The position numbers and the translations under genes are program-made. Shown here in pieces: positions 50,403-60,400 of a stretch of DNA of 64,000 nucleotides. Position 1 is the stretch's first letter. Each line of letters starts with the position of its first letter. This DNA comes from CAVXFS01 sp963761115 (GTDB lineage: Bacteria; Pseudomonadota; Gammaproteobacteria; Burkholderiales; Gallionellaceae). The notes below the pieces were generated by a model. That model was given only the letters and a program-made list of their open reading frames with translations, ran no database searches and had not been told where the DNA came from. The stretch covers positions 310,001 to 374,000 of the forward strand of contig CAVXFS010000004.1 in NCBI GenBank assembly GCA_963761115.1, given 5' to 3'.

Positions 50403-52271
50403 ATGGCCCTACTACAAATTTCCGAACCCGGCCTGTCCACCGCGCCCCACGAGCATCGACTCGCGGTCGGCATCGACCTGGGCACGACCAATTCGCTGGT
50501 GGCAACGGTGCGCAACGGCATCAGCGTGGTGCTCAACGACGAACACGGGCGCGCGCTGCTGCCTTCGGTGGTGCGCTACCTGCCTGATGGGGACGTGCAC
50601 GTGGGTGTGCGGGCGCAGCTGGAGCAGAGCAAGGATCCATCCAACACCATCGTTTCGGTCAAGCGTTTCATGGGGCGCGGTTTGCGCGATATCGGCGACA
50701 CCCTGAGTATGCCGTATCGTTTTATCGACGAGCCGGGCATGGTGCAATTGCGCACCGTGGCAGGGGTGAAAAGTCCGGTGGAAATTTCTGCTGAGATCCT
50801 CAAGCTGCTGCGCGAACGTGCCGAAAGCGCGCTCGGCGGCGATCTGGTCGGCGCAGTGATCACCGTGCCGGCCTATTTTGACGATGCGCAGCGCCAGGCC
50901 ACCAAGGACGCGGCGAAACTGGCCGGGCTCAATGTGCTGCGGCTGCTCAACGAACCGACCGCAGCGGCGATCGCCTATGGGCTGGACAATGCATCGGAAG
51001 GCGTCTATGCCGTGTATGACCTGGGCGGCGGAACCTTCGACATTTCCATCCTGCGCCTGTCGCGCGGCGTGTTCGAGGTACTCGCCACCAACGGCGATTC
51101 TGCCCTTGGCGGCGACGATTTCGACCATCGCCTGTATTGCTGGCTGCTGGAAAAGAACCAGCTGTCCGCGCTCAATGCCCATGACACGCGCCTGCTGCTG
51201 ACGCGCTCGCGCGCCGCCAAGGAGCAGCTGACCGACAATGCGGAAACCGCCGTGACTGCCATGCTCAGCAATGGCAGCATGGTGGACACCACGATCGTGC
51301 AACAGTCATTCCAGGACATGACGCAAACCCTGGTGGCGCGCACCCTGCAACCGGTGCGTCGCGCCCTGCGCGATGCCGGATTGAAGGTGGAAGACATCAA
51401 GGGCGTGGTGATGGTAGGCGGTGCCACACGCATGCCGCAGGTGCAGCGTGCCGTGGCCGAGTTCTTCAAGCAGACACCGCTGACCAACCTCGATCCGGAC
51501 AAGGTGGTCGCGCTGGGTGCGGCGATACAGGCCAACGTGCTGGCCGGCAATCGCGCCGCCGATGACTGGCTGCTGCTCGACGTGATCCCGTTGTCGCTCG
51601 GCATCGAGACCATGGGCGGCCTCACCGAAAAGATCATCCCGCGCAACAGCACCATCCCCACCGCGCGCGCGCAGGATTTCACCACCTACAAGGATGGCCA
51701 GACCGCGATGAGCATCCACGTGGTGCAGGGGGAACGCGAACTGGTTTCCGATTGCCGTTCTTTGGCGAAGTTCGAGCTGCGCGGCATCCCGCCGATGGTG
51801 GCAGGTTCGGCGCGCATCCGCGTCACCTACCAGGTCGATGCGGACGGCTTGCTCAGTGTTTCGGCGCGCGAACAGGCAAGCAATGTGGAAGCGCATATCA
51901 CGGTCAAGCCGTCATACGGCTTGAGTGACGCAGAGATCACCCGCATGTTGCAGGATTCCAACCAGCATGCGCGCGACGACATGCTGGCGCGCGCCTTGCG
52001 CGAACTGCAGGTGGAAGCGGTGCAATTGCTGGAAGCCGTGCAGAATGCGATGGCGGAAAACGGCGACTCCTTGCTCGACGACGCAGGACGGGCGCGTATC
52101 CATGCCGCCGTGGACAGGTTGCGCGAGGTGCTGCAAACTAGCGACCAGGTCGCGATCAAGCAAGCACTCAAGCAGTTGAACGATGCCACGGTAACCTTCG
52201 CCCAGGCGCGCATGGACAAAAGCGTTTCGCTGGCGCTGGGCGGGAAAAAATTATCCGATCTGGAGATCTAG
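50403..52271 (+). CDS. hscA: Hsp70-type chaperone HscA
   Basis: A 622-residue specialised Hsp70 for iron-sulfur cluster transfer from IscU. The ATPase domain has LAVGIDLGTTNSLVATVRNG, VYDLGGGTFDISILRLS and VVMVGGATRMPQVQRAVAEF. The substrate domain follows from about residue 390 (DVIPLSLGIETMGGLTEKII). The start ALLQISEPGLSTAPHEHRLA is the usual HscA N-terminal extension, unlike DnaK. Upstream, element D and a weak ribosome-binding site may limit its level. Confidence 0.97.
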   Translation: MALLQISEPGLSTAPHEHRLAVGIDLGTTNSLVATVRNGISVVLNDEHGRALLPSVVRYLPDGDVHVGVRAQLEQSKDPSNTIVSVKRFMGRGLRDIGDTLSMPYRFIDEPGMVQLRTVAGVKSPVEISAEILKLLRERAESALGGDLVGAVITVPAYFDDAQRQATKDAAKLAGLNVLRLLNEPTAAAIAYGLDNASEGVYAVYDLGGGTFDISILRLSRGVFEVLATNGDSALGGDDFDHRLYCWLLEKNQLSALNAHDTRLLLTRSRAAKEQLTDNAETAVTAMLSNGSMVDTTIVQQSFQDMTQTLVARTLQPVRRALRDAGLKVEDIKGVVMVGGATRMPQVQRAVAEFFKQTPLTNLDPDKVVALGAAIQANVLAGNRAADDWLLLDVIPLSLGIETMGGLTEKIIPRNSTIPTARAQDFTTYKDGQTAMSIHVVQGERELVSDCRSLAKFELRGIPPMVAGSARIRVTYQVDADGLLSVSAREQASNVEAHITVKPSYGLSDAEITRMLQDSNQHARDDMLARALRELQVEAVQLLEAVQNAMAENGDSLLDDAGRARIHAAVDRLREVLQTSDQVAIKQALKQLNDATVTFAQARMDKSVSLALGGKKLSDLEI

Positions 52272-52289
52272 AGGTAGCCTTGAGCTGAT

Positions 52290-52625
52290 ATGCCGCAAAT
52301 AATAGTATTGCCACACGAAGAACTTTGCCCGCAAGGAAAGGTGCTGCAAGCCGACTCCGGTACGGTGCTGATTGAAGTGCTGCTGAAGAATGGCATCGAG
52401 ATCGAACACGCCTGCGAGAAATCCTGTGCCTGCACGACTTGCCACGTCATCCTGCGCGATGGATTCTCCTCGCTGAAACCGGCAGAGGAAACGGAAGAAG
52501 ACCTGCTGGACAAGGCCTGGGGCCTGGAACCGACTTCACGCCTGAGTTGCCAGGCAGTGGTCGAGGACAAGGATCTGATCGTGGAAATACCCAAGTACAC
52601 CATCAACATGGTCAAGGAAAGTTGA
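52290..52625 (+). CDS. fdx: ISC-type 2Fe-2S ferredoxin
   Basis: 111 residues. Three Cys ligands are in HACEKSCACTTCHVILRDG and the fourth in SRLSCQAVVED, the adrenodoxin-type pattern. It begins PQIIVLPHEELCPQGKVLQA. The protein supplies electrons to cluster assembly on IscU. It lies 18 bp behind hscA and 4 bp before iscX. Confidence 0.97.
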   Translation: MPQIIVLPHEELCPQGKVLQADSGTVLIEVLLKNGIEIEHACEKSCACTTCHVILRDGFSSLKPAEETEEDLLDKAWGLEPTSRLSCQAVVEDKDLIVEIPKYTINMVKES

Positions 52626-52629
52626 AATT

Positions 52630-52824
52630 ATGAAATGGACAGACGTACGCCTGATCGCCATCGAACTGGCGGAAGCACATCCCGAGATCGACCCGAAGAC
52701 GATCAATTTTGTCGACCTGCACAATAAGGTGGTGACGCTGGCGGATTTCAACGATGATCACGGGCGCGGCGGCGAGAAAGTGCTCGAGGCAATTCAGATG
52801 GCATGGATGGAGGAGATGGAATGA
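52630..52824 (+). CDS. iscX: IscX
   Basis: 64 residues, acidic; starts MKWTDVRLIAIELAEAHPEI and has the conserved NFVDLHNKVVTLADFNDDHG near the middle. It binds IscS and iron and slows cluster formation when iron is low. It is the last isc gene here; its stop overlaps the dsbB start (ATGATG at 52821), so DsbB is translated from the same message. Confidence 0.95.
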   Translation: MKWTDVRLIAIELAEAHPEIDPKTINFVDLHNKVVTLADFNDDHGRGGEKVLEAIQMAWMEEME

Positions 52825-53339
52825 TGCTCGGTAATATTTCCAACCGCTGGTTGTATCTGGCGGCTGTACTGGTGATCTGCGCCATGTTCGGCGGCGCGCT
52901 GTATATTCAATATGTGCTGCATCATGACCCCTGTCCGTTATGCATGATCCAGCGCTTCATCTTCATCGCCCTTGGCGTCCTGTTTGCCGTTGCCACGCTG
53001 CATGGTCCAAAACGCGCCGGCGCCAGGGTCTATGCCGCATTGATCAGCCTGGTTGCCTTGAGCGGCGTCGGCGTTGCCGGTCGCCATATCTGGATCCAGC
53101 ACCTGCCGGAAGACGAAGTGCCGGCCTGCGGTCCCGGCCTGAACTACATGCTGGATAATTTCCCGATGTCGGAAGTGCTGAAGGAACTGATGCATGGCTC
53201 CGGCGAATGTGCCCAGAGAGGCTGGTCCTTCCTGGGCCTCAATCTGCCCGAGTGGTCGCTGATCTGGTATGTGCTGCTTGGTGCCTGGGCAGTGATGATC
53301 GCAATCAAGACCAGACGCCCCACCTTGTACTCCAGGTAG
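52821..53339 (+). CDS. dsbB: Disulfide bond formation protein DsbB
   Basis: A 172-residue four-helix membrane protein that reoxidises DsbA and passes electrons to quinone. The first redox pair is in HHDPCPLCMIQRFIF, the second in EVPACGPGLNYML and GSGECAQRGWSFLG. The second loop is a little longer than in E. coli, as in other Betaproteobacteria. GGAGGAGATGGA before the ATG overlaps the end of iscX. The inverted repeat at 53343 probably ends the isc-dsbB transcript. Confidence 0.95.
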   Translation: MMLGNISNRWLYLAAVLVICAMFGGALYIQYVLHHDPCPLCMIQRFIFIALGVLFAVATLHGPKRAGARVYAALISLVALSGVGVAGRHIWIQHLPEDEVPACGPGLNYMLDNFPMSEVLKELMHGSGECAQRGWSFLGLNLPEWSLIWYVLLGAWAVMIAIKTRRPTLYSR

Positions 53340-53342
53340 CAC

Positions 53343-53373
53343 CGTAGGTTGGGCTGACGCAGCCCAACCTGCG
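53343..53373 (+). terminator. CGTAGGTTGGGCTG inverted repeat after dsbB
   Basis: CGTAGGTTGGGCTG (53343-53356) and CAGCCCAACCTGCG (53360-53373) form a 14-bp stem with one mismatch and a 3-base loop, 3 bp after the dsbB stop. There is no T-run, but the place fits the end of the isc-dsbB unit. Another copy is at 33836-33870. Confidence 0.6.
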
Positions 53374-53459
53374 AAACAACAAAACATTTATACAGGCTTC
53401 GCGACATGGCAACCGATGAGGAGTAACATTTCCTCTCGACCCACCGAGAGGAGGCTGCC

Positions 53460-54509
<1,050 letters not shown>

Positions 54510-55125
54510 GTTGTAGTAGTTCAGGCTAAACCTGATACAACCTCCCGGATTGCAGCATTCGCTATTGCTGCTGCGACTTCAATAGACCAGGATGATGGAG
54601 TCAAAGAAACCGGGAATTTCTTCTGGTCGCTTCAATGCTGGATCTCATTTGCAAAGTCCTGCTGCAAGACATGTCAAAGACACATCTGTCGCCCACAAGA
54701 CTTTATCGCTGTTATCCACTCCAGTATTACCAAGGGAAGGCGTAAGTACAAAAGTTGCAGGCACGCTATCCGTTGCATCGAGTATGGCGATAATTGCAGT
54801 TGATCATATAACTTCTGGTTGATTTAGATCGCACCACATAGAACTTGTCGGAACTGCCCCCTTTATTCTTCTGGCGCCACGGTACGTTTTGTGCGCGACC
54901 GCACATACATTCTCGATTAATTGGCAGACAATGGTAAATGTAAGGTTATTGCTGCCATATTTCATCGGGTTATGTATTTTGGCCTATGCCTTCATCATAA
55001 ATACATATGCATATATATATATAGACTATCCATAGCATAAGGTCTACAACCAAATAGCCTGCGTTTTATTGCTGATGTCGAGTTGAGCCAGATTCCAGCA
55101 TGGCACCAGTCAAGGAGGTGAAAGC
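54510..55125. other. A+T-rich intergenic region upstream of the kai locus
   Basis: About 615 bp. After the hairpin at 54510-54541 only one weak reading frame is seen (54592-54822). An alternating AT tract, ATACATATGCATATATATAT, lies at about 55001-55020, and the leader ends in a perfect AAGGAGGTGAAAGC ribosome-binding site for the KaiC remnant. It should contain the kai operon promoter. Confidence 0.5.
54592..54822 (+). CDS. Hypothetical protein (76 aa), weak
   Basis: The frame starts at ATGATG (54592), preceded by CCAGG close by, and encodes a Ser/Thr/Ala-rich product (SSGRFNAGSHLQSPAARHVK; GTLSVASSMAIIAVDHITSG). It has no membrane segment. No family is recognised, and it lies in a region otherwise poor in coding signal. 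It could be chance. Confidence 0.22.
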   Translation: MMESKKPGISSGRFNAGSHLQSPAARHVKDTSVAHKTLSLLSTPVLPREGVSTKVAGTLSVASSMAIIAVDHITSG

Positions 55126-55323
55126 ATGAAATCAGTCCGATCATCGTTAGCGAAAACACCAACAAAATTCCCTGCAAGAATCACTGGCTTCGATGAAATC
55201 ACCGGCGCAGGATTGCAAGTAGGCGGCCATCTTTTGCTACCCACTACCCACTACCCACTACCCACTACCCACTACCCACTACCCACTACCCACTACCCAC
55301 TACCCACTTTTTCAGACTGCTAA
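55126..55323 (+). pseudogene. KaiC-like N-terminal remnant interrupted by heptamer array
   Basis: Behind a perfect AAGGAGGTG site, the ATG at 55126 opens KSVRSSLAKTPTKFPARITG then FDEITGAGLQVGGHLL. This resembles the N-terminus of the intact KaiC 250 bp downstream (TGIQGLDEITGGGLPKGRP), and the DNA is similar as well. Just where the Walker A loop should follow, ten perfect 7-bp repeats begin. They add PTTHYPL-type repeats and a stop at 55321-55323. The ATPase fold is missing, so no KaiC activity is possible, but a 65-residue product could be made and its translation may affect kaiC. Confidence 0.7.
55237..55306 (+). repeat. Ten perfect CTACCCA tandem heptamers
   Basis: The unit CTACCCA is repeated ten times without a mismatch (55237-55306). 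Because 7 is not a multiple of 3, each change in copy number shifts the frame of the KaiC remnant. The unit has the pattern ACTANCN shared with the ACTAACG and ACTAGCG units of elements B, C and D. No spacers, so it is not CRISPR. Confidence 0.95.
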
Positions 55324-55375
55324 ACACCCGCATTACCTCTGTGCAGAGTCTCAAGAGTCAATAGAGGAATAAGTC

Positions 55376-57154
55376 ATGACCAGATCCAGGCCAGCACCAA
55401 AACCAAAACTCAGACCAGTTTCCAAGGTCAAGGCAACTCCAAAACCCAGGCCGCAACTTCCCAAGGCGCCGACCGGCATCCAGGGGCTGGACGAGATCAC
55501 CGGCGGCGGACTGCCCAAAGGCAGGCCGACGCTGGTGTGCGGCGGTGCTGGCTGCGGCAAGACGCTGCTCGCGATGGAGTTTCTGGTGCGGGGTGCGACC
55601 GAGTTCAACGAACCTGGCGTGTTCATGGCTTTCGAAGAGGCCGTCAAGGATCTGACCCAGAACGTCGCCTCGCTCGGTTTCGATTTGAAGGACCTGGTCG
55701 CGCGCAAGAAGATCGTGCTGGATTTTGTGTATGTCGAGCGCAGCGAGATCGAGGAGAGTGGCGAATACGATCTGGAAGGGTTGTTCATCCGCCTTGGGGC
55801 AGCCATTGATGCCATCGGCGCAAAGCGCGTGGTACTGGATACCATCGAGTCGCTGTTCGCAGGCCTGCCCAATCCGCTCATCCTGCGCGCCGAATTGCGC
55901 CGCCTGTTTCGCTGGCTGAAGGACAGGGGCGTGACGGCCATCATAACCGGCGAGCGCGGCGAAGGAACGCTGACACGACAGGGCTTGGAAGAGTATGTCT
56001 CCGACTGCGTGATCGTGCTCGACCATCGCGTCAGCGAACAGACCTCCTCGCGGCGCTTGCGTGTGGTCAAGTATCGCGGATCGACCCACGGCACCAACGA
56101 GTACCCGTTCCTGATCGACGAAGACGGCATTTCGGTGCTGCCGGTCACGTCTCTCGCCCTGGAGCATCTTGCCTCCAGTGAACGTATTTCCAGCGGCGTT
56201 GCGCGTCTCGACGCGATGCTGGGTGGCGCCGGGTATTACCGTGGCAGCAGCGTGCTGATCTCAGGCACGGCGGGCACCGGCAAGAGCAGTCTCGCCGCAC
56301 ACTTTGCCGTTGCCGCCTGCCGTCGCGGCGAGCGCGTGCTGTTCTTTTCCTTTGAGGAATCTCCCAGCCAGATCATGCGCAACATGAGTTCCATCGGCAT
56401 CGACCTGCAGCAGTGGGTGAAGAAAGGTCTGCTGCAGATTTATGCGGACCGCCCCTCGTCCGCCGGCCTGGAAACGCATTTGGCCTTGAAACACAAATTG
56501 ATCAGTATCTTCAAACCGCAGGTGGTGATCATGGATCCGTTGAACAGTTTCGTCATCGGCGACAATCAGATCGAAGTCAAATCAATGTTGATGCGGCTGG
56601 TGGATTTTCTGAAAACAAGACAGATCACCGGCTTATTCACCAATCTGGCCCAGAGCGGCAACCCGGTGGAACAAACCGATGTTGCTATTTCGTCCGTGAT
56701 CGACACCTGGCTGTTGCTGCGTGATATCGACAGCGGTGGCGAACGCAATCGCTGCCTGTCCATCCTGAAATCGCGCGGCATGGCGCACTCGAACCAGATA
56801 CGCGAGTTCATGCTGACCGATCACGGTGTGGAATTGCGCGACGTATACGTCGGACCGGAGGGTGTGCTGACCGGCTCGGCGCGGCTGACCAAAGAGGCGG
56901 AAAATGAAGCCGCGATGTTGATACGCAATCAGGAAGTCGAACTCCGGCGGGTCGAACTGGAACGCAAGCGCACCACGCTGGATGCGCAGATCGCCATGTT
57001 GCGCGCCGAGTTTGCGGTGCAGGAGGTCGCGTCGTTGAAAATCATCGGCCAGGAAACTGCCGAGAAAGCACAACTGGCGCAAGGCCGTGTGGACATGGGT
57101 CTGAGCCGCAAAGTGGATGCGAAACCGAACAAACAAAAAGGCGGTGCGAAATGA
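55376..57154 (+). CDS. kaiC: KaiC-family double-ATPase clock-type protein
   Basis: 592 residues. A basic 35-residue start is followed by two RecA-like domains. CI has Walker A GGAGCGKT at 56-63 and the catalytic pair in MAFEEAVKDL; CII has SGTAGTGKS at 296-304 and FSFEESPSQ. In CII, TDVAISSVIDT aligns with the cyanobacterial autophosphorylation loop: Thr434, Ser439 and Ser440 match Thr426, Ser431 and Thr432 of Synechococcus KaiC, so phosphorylation is likely, with a Ser/Ser pair. A charged coiled-coil tail of about 90 residues ends the protein. No kaiA is nearby, typical of non-cyanobacterial KaiC2-like proteins. It overlaps kaiB by four bases. Confidence 0.93.
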   Translation: MTRSRPAPKPKLRPVSKVKATPKPRPQLPKAPTGIQGLDEITGGGLPKGRPTLVCGGAGCGKTLLAMEFLVRGATEFNEPGVFMAFEEAVKDLTQNVASLGFDLKDLVARKKIVLDFVYVERSEIEESGEYDLEGLFIRLGAAIDAIGAKRVVLDTIESLFAGLPNPLILRAELRRLFRWLKDRGVTAIITGERGEGTLTRQGLEEYVSDCVIVLDHRVSEQTSSRRLRVVKYRGSTHGTNEYPFLIDEDGISVLPVTSLALEHLASSERISSGVARLDAMLGGAGYYRGSSVLISGTAGTGKSSLAAHFAVAACRRGERVLFFSFEESPSQIMRNMSSIGIDLQQWVKKGLLQIYADRPSSAGLETHLALKHKLISIFKPQVVIMDPLNSFVIGDNQIEVKSMLMRLVDFLKTRQITGLFTNLAQSGNPVEQTDVAISSVIDTWLLLRDIDSGGERNRCLSILKSRGMAHSNQIREFMLTDHGVELRDVYVGPEGVLTGSARLTKEAENEAAMLIRNQEVELRRVELERKRTTLDAQIAMLRAEFAVQEVASLKIIGQETAEKAQLAQGRVDMGLSRKVDAKPNKQKGGAK

Positions 57155-57492
57155 AAACGAATCCTGCCCGGTCCGAGCAGCCCAAAGCCAAGAGCGTATT
57201 GCTCAAAATAGTCTCGAGCCGCTACATCCTGAAACTGTACGTTGCCGGACAATCTCCGAAATCCGTCAATGCCATCGCCAATATCAAAAAAATATGCGAG
57301 GAAAACCTGCAAGGGCGATATGAGCTGGGTGTGATCGACCTGTACCAGCAGCCGCAACTCGCTCAGGGCGAGCAGATCATTGCCGTCCCAACACTGATCA
57401 GAAAACTTCCGGTTCCGTTGCGCCGCATCATCGGCGACCTATCGAATACCGAGCGCGTGCTGGTGGGACTGGATATACGAAAGAATGCGTAA
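57151..57492 (+). CDS. kaiB: KaiB-family protein
   Basis: 113 residues with the thioredoxin-like KaiB fold: RYILKLYVAGQSPKSVNAIA, then YELGVIDLYQQPQLAQGEQI and IAVPTLIRKLPVPLRRIIGD with the cis-proline region. A 20-residue basic N-terminal extension precedes it. KaiB binds the KaiC CI ring in one state of the cycle. It overlaps kaiC (ATGA) and the following sensor gene by one base (TAATG), so all three are one translational unit. Confidence 0.95.
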   Translation: MKTNPARSEQPKAKSVLLKIVSSRYILKLYVAGQSPKSVNAIANIKKICEENLQGRYELGVIDLYQQPQLAQGEQIIAVPTLIRKLPVPLRRIIGDLSNTERVLVGLDIRKNA

Positions 57493-60400
57493 TGCCAAAC
57501 AAACCCGCCTCGGAACAGCTGGAAGCAGATAACCGGGACCTGCGCGCTCGTCTGAATGAAGCCGAAGAGACGCTGCGCGCCATTCGCGGCGGCGAGGTTG
57601 ACGCCCTTGTTTTATCCGGTGCCGAAGGCGACCACATCCTTACCCTGAAAGGTGGCCTGGAGCCCTACCGCATCATGGTCGAGGCCATGAACGAGGGAGC
57701 GGTCGCGCTGGCAAGGGATGGCGCCATTCTCTACTCCAACCGCCGCTTCGCCAAACAGGTCAAGGTGCCACTCGGGAAGATCGTCGGGCGGCCGCTGCAG
57801 GGGATGCTCGCCGAGCAGGATCGGGAGAGGTTCGATGCCTTGCTTGTTCGGGGAGCGGCAGGAGATATCCGTGAAACGCTGACGCTGCAGGCGGCTGACG
57901 GCACGCAGATACCCACCCTGTTCTCCATGTGTCCCCTGCCGCAAAGCGAAGGCAAGGCGATCTCCATCGTTATCGCCGATCTTAGCGAGGTGGTTGCTGC
58001 CGCCCAGGCTCGCTCACGGCTGGCGCTTATCATCGAGTCATCCGACGATGCCATTGTCTCCACCACGCTCGACGGGGTGGTCGAGAGCTGGAACCGGGCG
58101 GCCGAAGATCTCTATGGCTACACTGCCGGGGAGGCGCTCGGGCAGTCTATCGACTCCCTTATTGTTCCGCCCGAGCGCGTCAATGAGTTGATCGATGAAC
58201 TCGAGGCTGTCCGGCGCGGGGGGAGCACACTGCTCGAAGACTCTGTGCGGCTGCGCAAGGATGGATTCCAGGTCGATGTTTCGATAAAAGCATCCCCCAT
58301 ACTTGATGATGCCGGCAAGGTCGTCGGCGCATCGATCAACGCGCGGAATATCAGCGAGCGCAAGATTGCTGAACATGCACTAGAGAAAAGTGAAAAGAGA
58401 CTTTCTGAAGCCCTGACCATTGCCAGGATTGGTTACTGGGAATATGAATATTCAACAGATGAATTCATATTCAATGATCAATATTATCAGCTGCACAAGA
58501 TCACTGCCGGGGAAGCGGGGGGGTACCGAATGTCCTCGGCGGATTTTGTTAGCCGCTATGTCTATCCTGAAGATGCGCCTGTCGTTGCTCAACAGGTTAG
58601 ATTGGCTTTCGAAACTCGGGACCCGAATTATGTTGCCAGGACCGAGGCTCGCATATTAAGCGGGGAAGGCGAAATCATCTGGGTGGATGTGCGTTTCGGA
58701 ATCTTGAAGGATTTGCAGGGAAAAACAATTAATTTGATCGGCGTCAATCAGGATATCACCGTGCGCAAGCGGGCGGAACTGGATCTGCTCTGGAGATCGG
58801 CTTTTTTCGAGGCTCTTGTGAAAACTTCGGCGGACGGCATTCTGGTAGTCGATACTCAAAACAAGAAGATACTGCAGAACCAGCGCTTGATTGACCTGTT
58901 GGAGATTCCGGTAGATATCGCGGCGAACCCCGATGACAGCCCGCAGCTGCATTTCGTTATCAACCAGGTCGTTGATGCCAAACAATTTGGCGACAAAGTG
59001 CGCTACCTTTACGATCATCCGGAGGAAGCATCGCTGGACGAAATCGCGCTGAAAAATGGCACCCTCCTCGAGCGTTATTCGGCACCGGTGCCCAATGACA
59101 ACGGTCATTCCTACGGGCGAATCTGGACATTCCACGACATCACCAAGCGCAAGCAGGCTGAGCTGGCGTTGCGAACAAGCGAAGAGCGTTTCAAAACCAT
59201 ATATTTGCAGGCGCCGTTGGGCATTGCTTTGATCGATTCGCTCACTGGAAAATTCTACGATGCCAACCCGCGCTTTGCCGAGATCGCCGGCAGATCTGAA
59301 GAAGAGATGCTGAATATTGATTGGCTGCAAATCACCCACCCGGATGATTTACAGGCAGACCTGGAGAATATGGCGTTGATGAATGCGGGAAAGTTACCCG
59401 GGTTCAGGATGGAAAAGCGTTATCTTCACCCTGATGGCACAGCCATATGGATCGATATGACGATTAGCCCAATAAAGGTCGGAGAAATCGATCATCCGCG
59501 CCACCTATGCTTGATCCAGGACATCTCTGAGCAAAGAAAAGCGAAAGCCAGGATCGTATATCTAAACCGCGTCTATGCGGTACTGAGCGGCATCAATTCG
59601 TTGATCGTGCGTGTGAAAGACCGTGAAGAGTTGTTCAGGGAGGCGTGCAACATCGCGGTTGAGGAAGGCGGTTTCCTCATGTCGATGCTGGTCATCGTGG
59701 ACGGAAGCACAAAGCAGATTACCTCATTCGCCTCCGCGGGCATGGATGATGGGCTCTTGTCCGCCATCAAAAGCATCTTGTCAACGAGCGAGGGTGTGCA
59801 AAGTACCATGATTGCTCGGGCTATCAGCGAGAAAGAATCGGTCGTGTCCAACGATGTGACAAATGATCCCAGGGCTTTGCTCGGCAATAAATACGCCGAA
59901 TTCGGAGTTCGCTCGTTGGTTGTTTTGCCGCTACTAGTCGCTGGTGAAGCGGTAGGTGTACTCACTTTATATTCCAGCGAGATTGATTTCTTCCTTGAAG
60001 AAGAATTGAAGCTGCTGGCCGAACTCGCCGGCGATATCGCATTCGCAATTGATCACATCGACAAAACAGGAGCAGCTCAATTATCTTGCCTACTACGATG
60101 TGCTCACCGGACTTGCCAATCGCAGCCTGTTTTTCGAGCGGGTGACGCAGTACATGCGCAGCGCGGTCAGTGGCGGGTTCAGGCTCGCGATAGGCCTGAT
60201 CGATCTTGAGCGGTTCAAGAACTTCAACGACAGCCTCGGCCGGCCGGCCGGCGACGCGCTCTTGAAACAGGTTGCTGAGTGGCTGACGCTTAATCGTGGG
60301 AGGCGCCAGCTTGCTGGCGCGCGTCAATGCAGACCATTTTGCCGTGGTGGTTCCGGAAGTAAAGCAGGCAGGCGATGTGTCGAAGCTTTTTGATAAAACG

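Noticed and set aside
55237..55306. CRISPR-like repeat array
   Set aside because: The unit is only 7 bp and there are no spacers; this is a simple tandem repeat. The same holds for the heptamer tracts at 34.4, 35.4, 48.8 and 50.3 kb.
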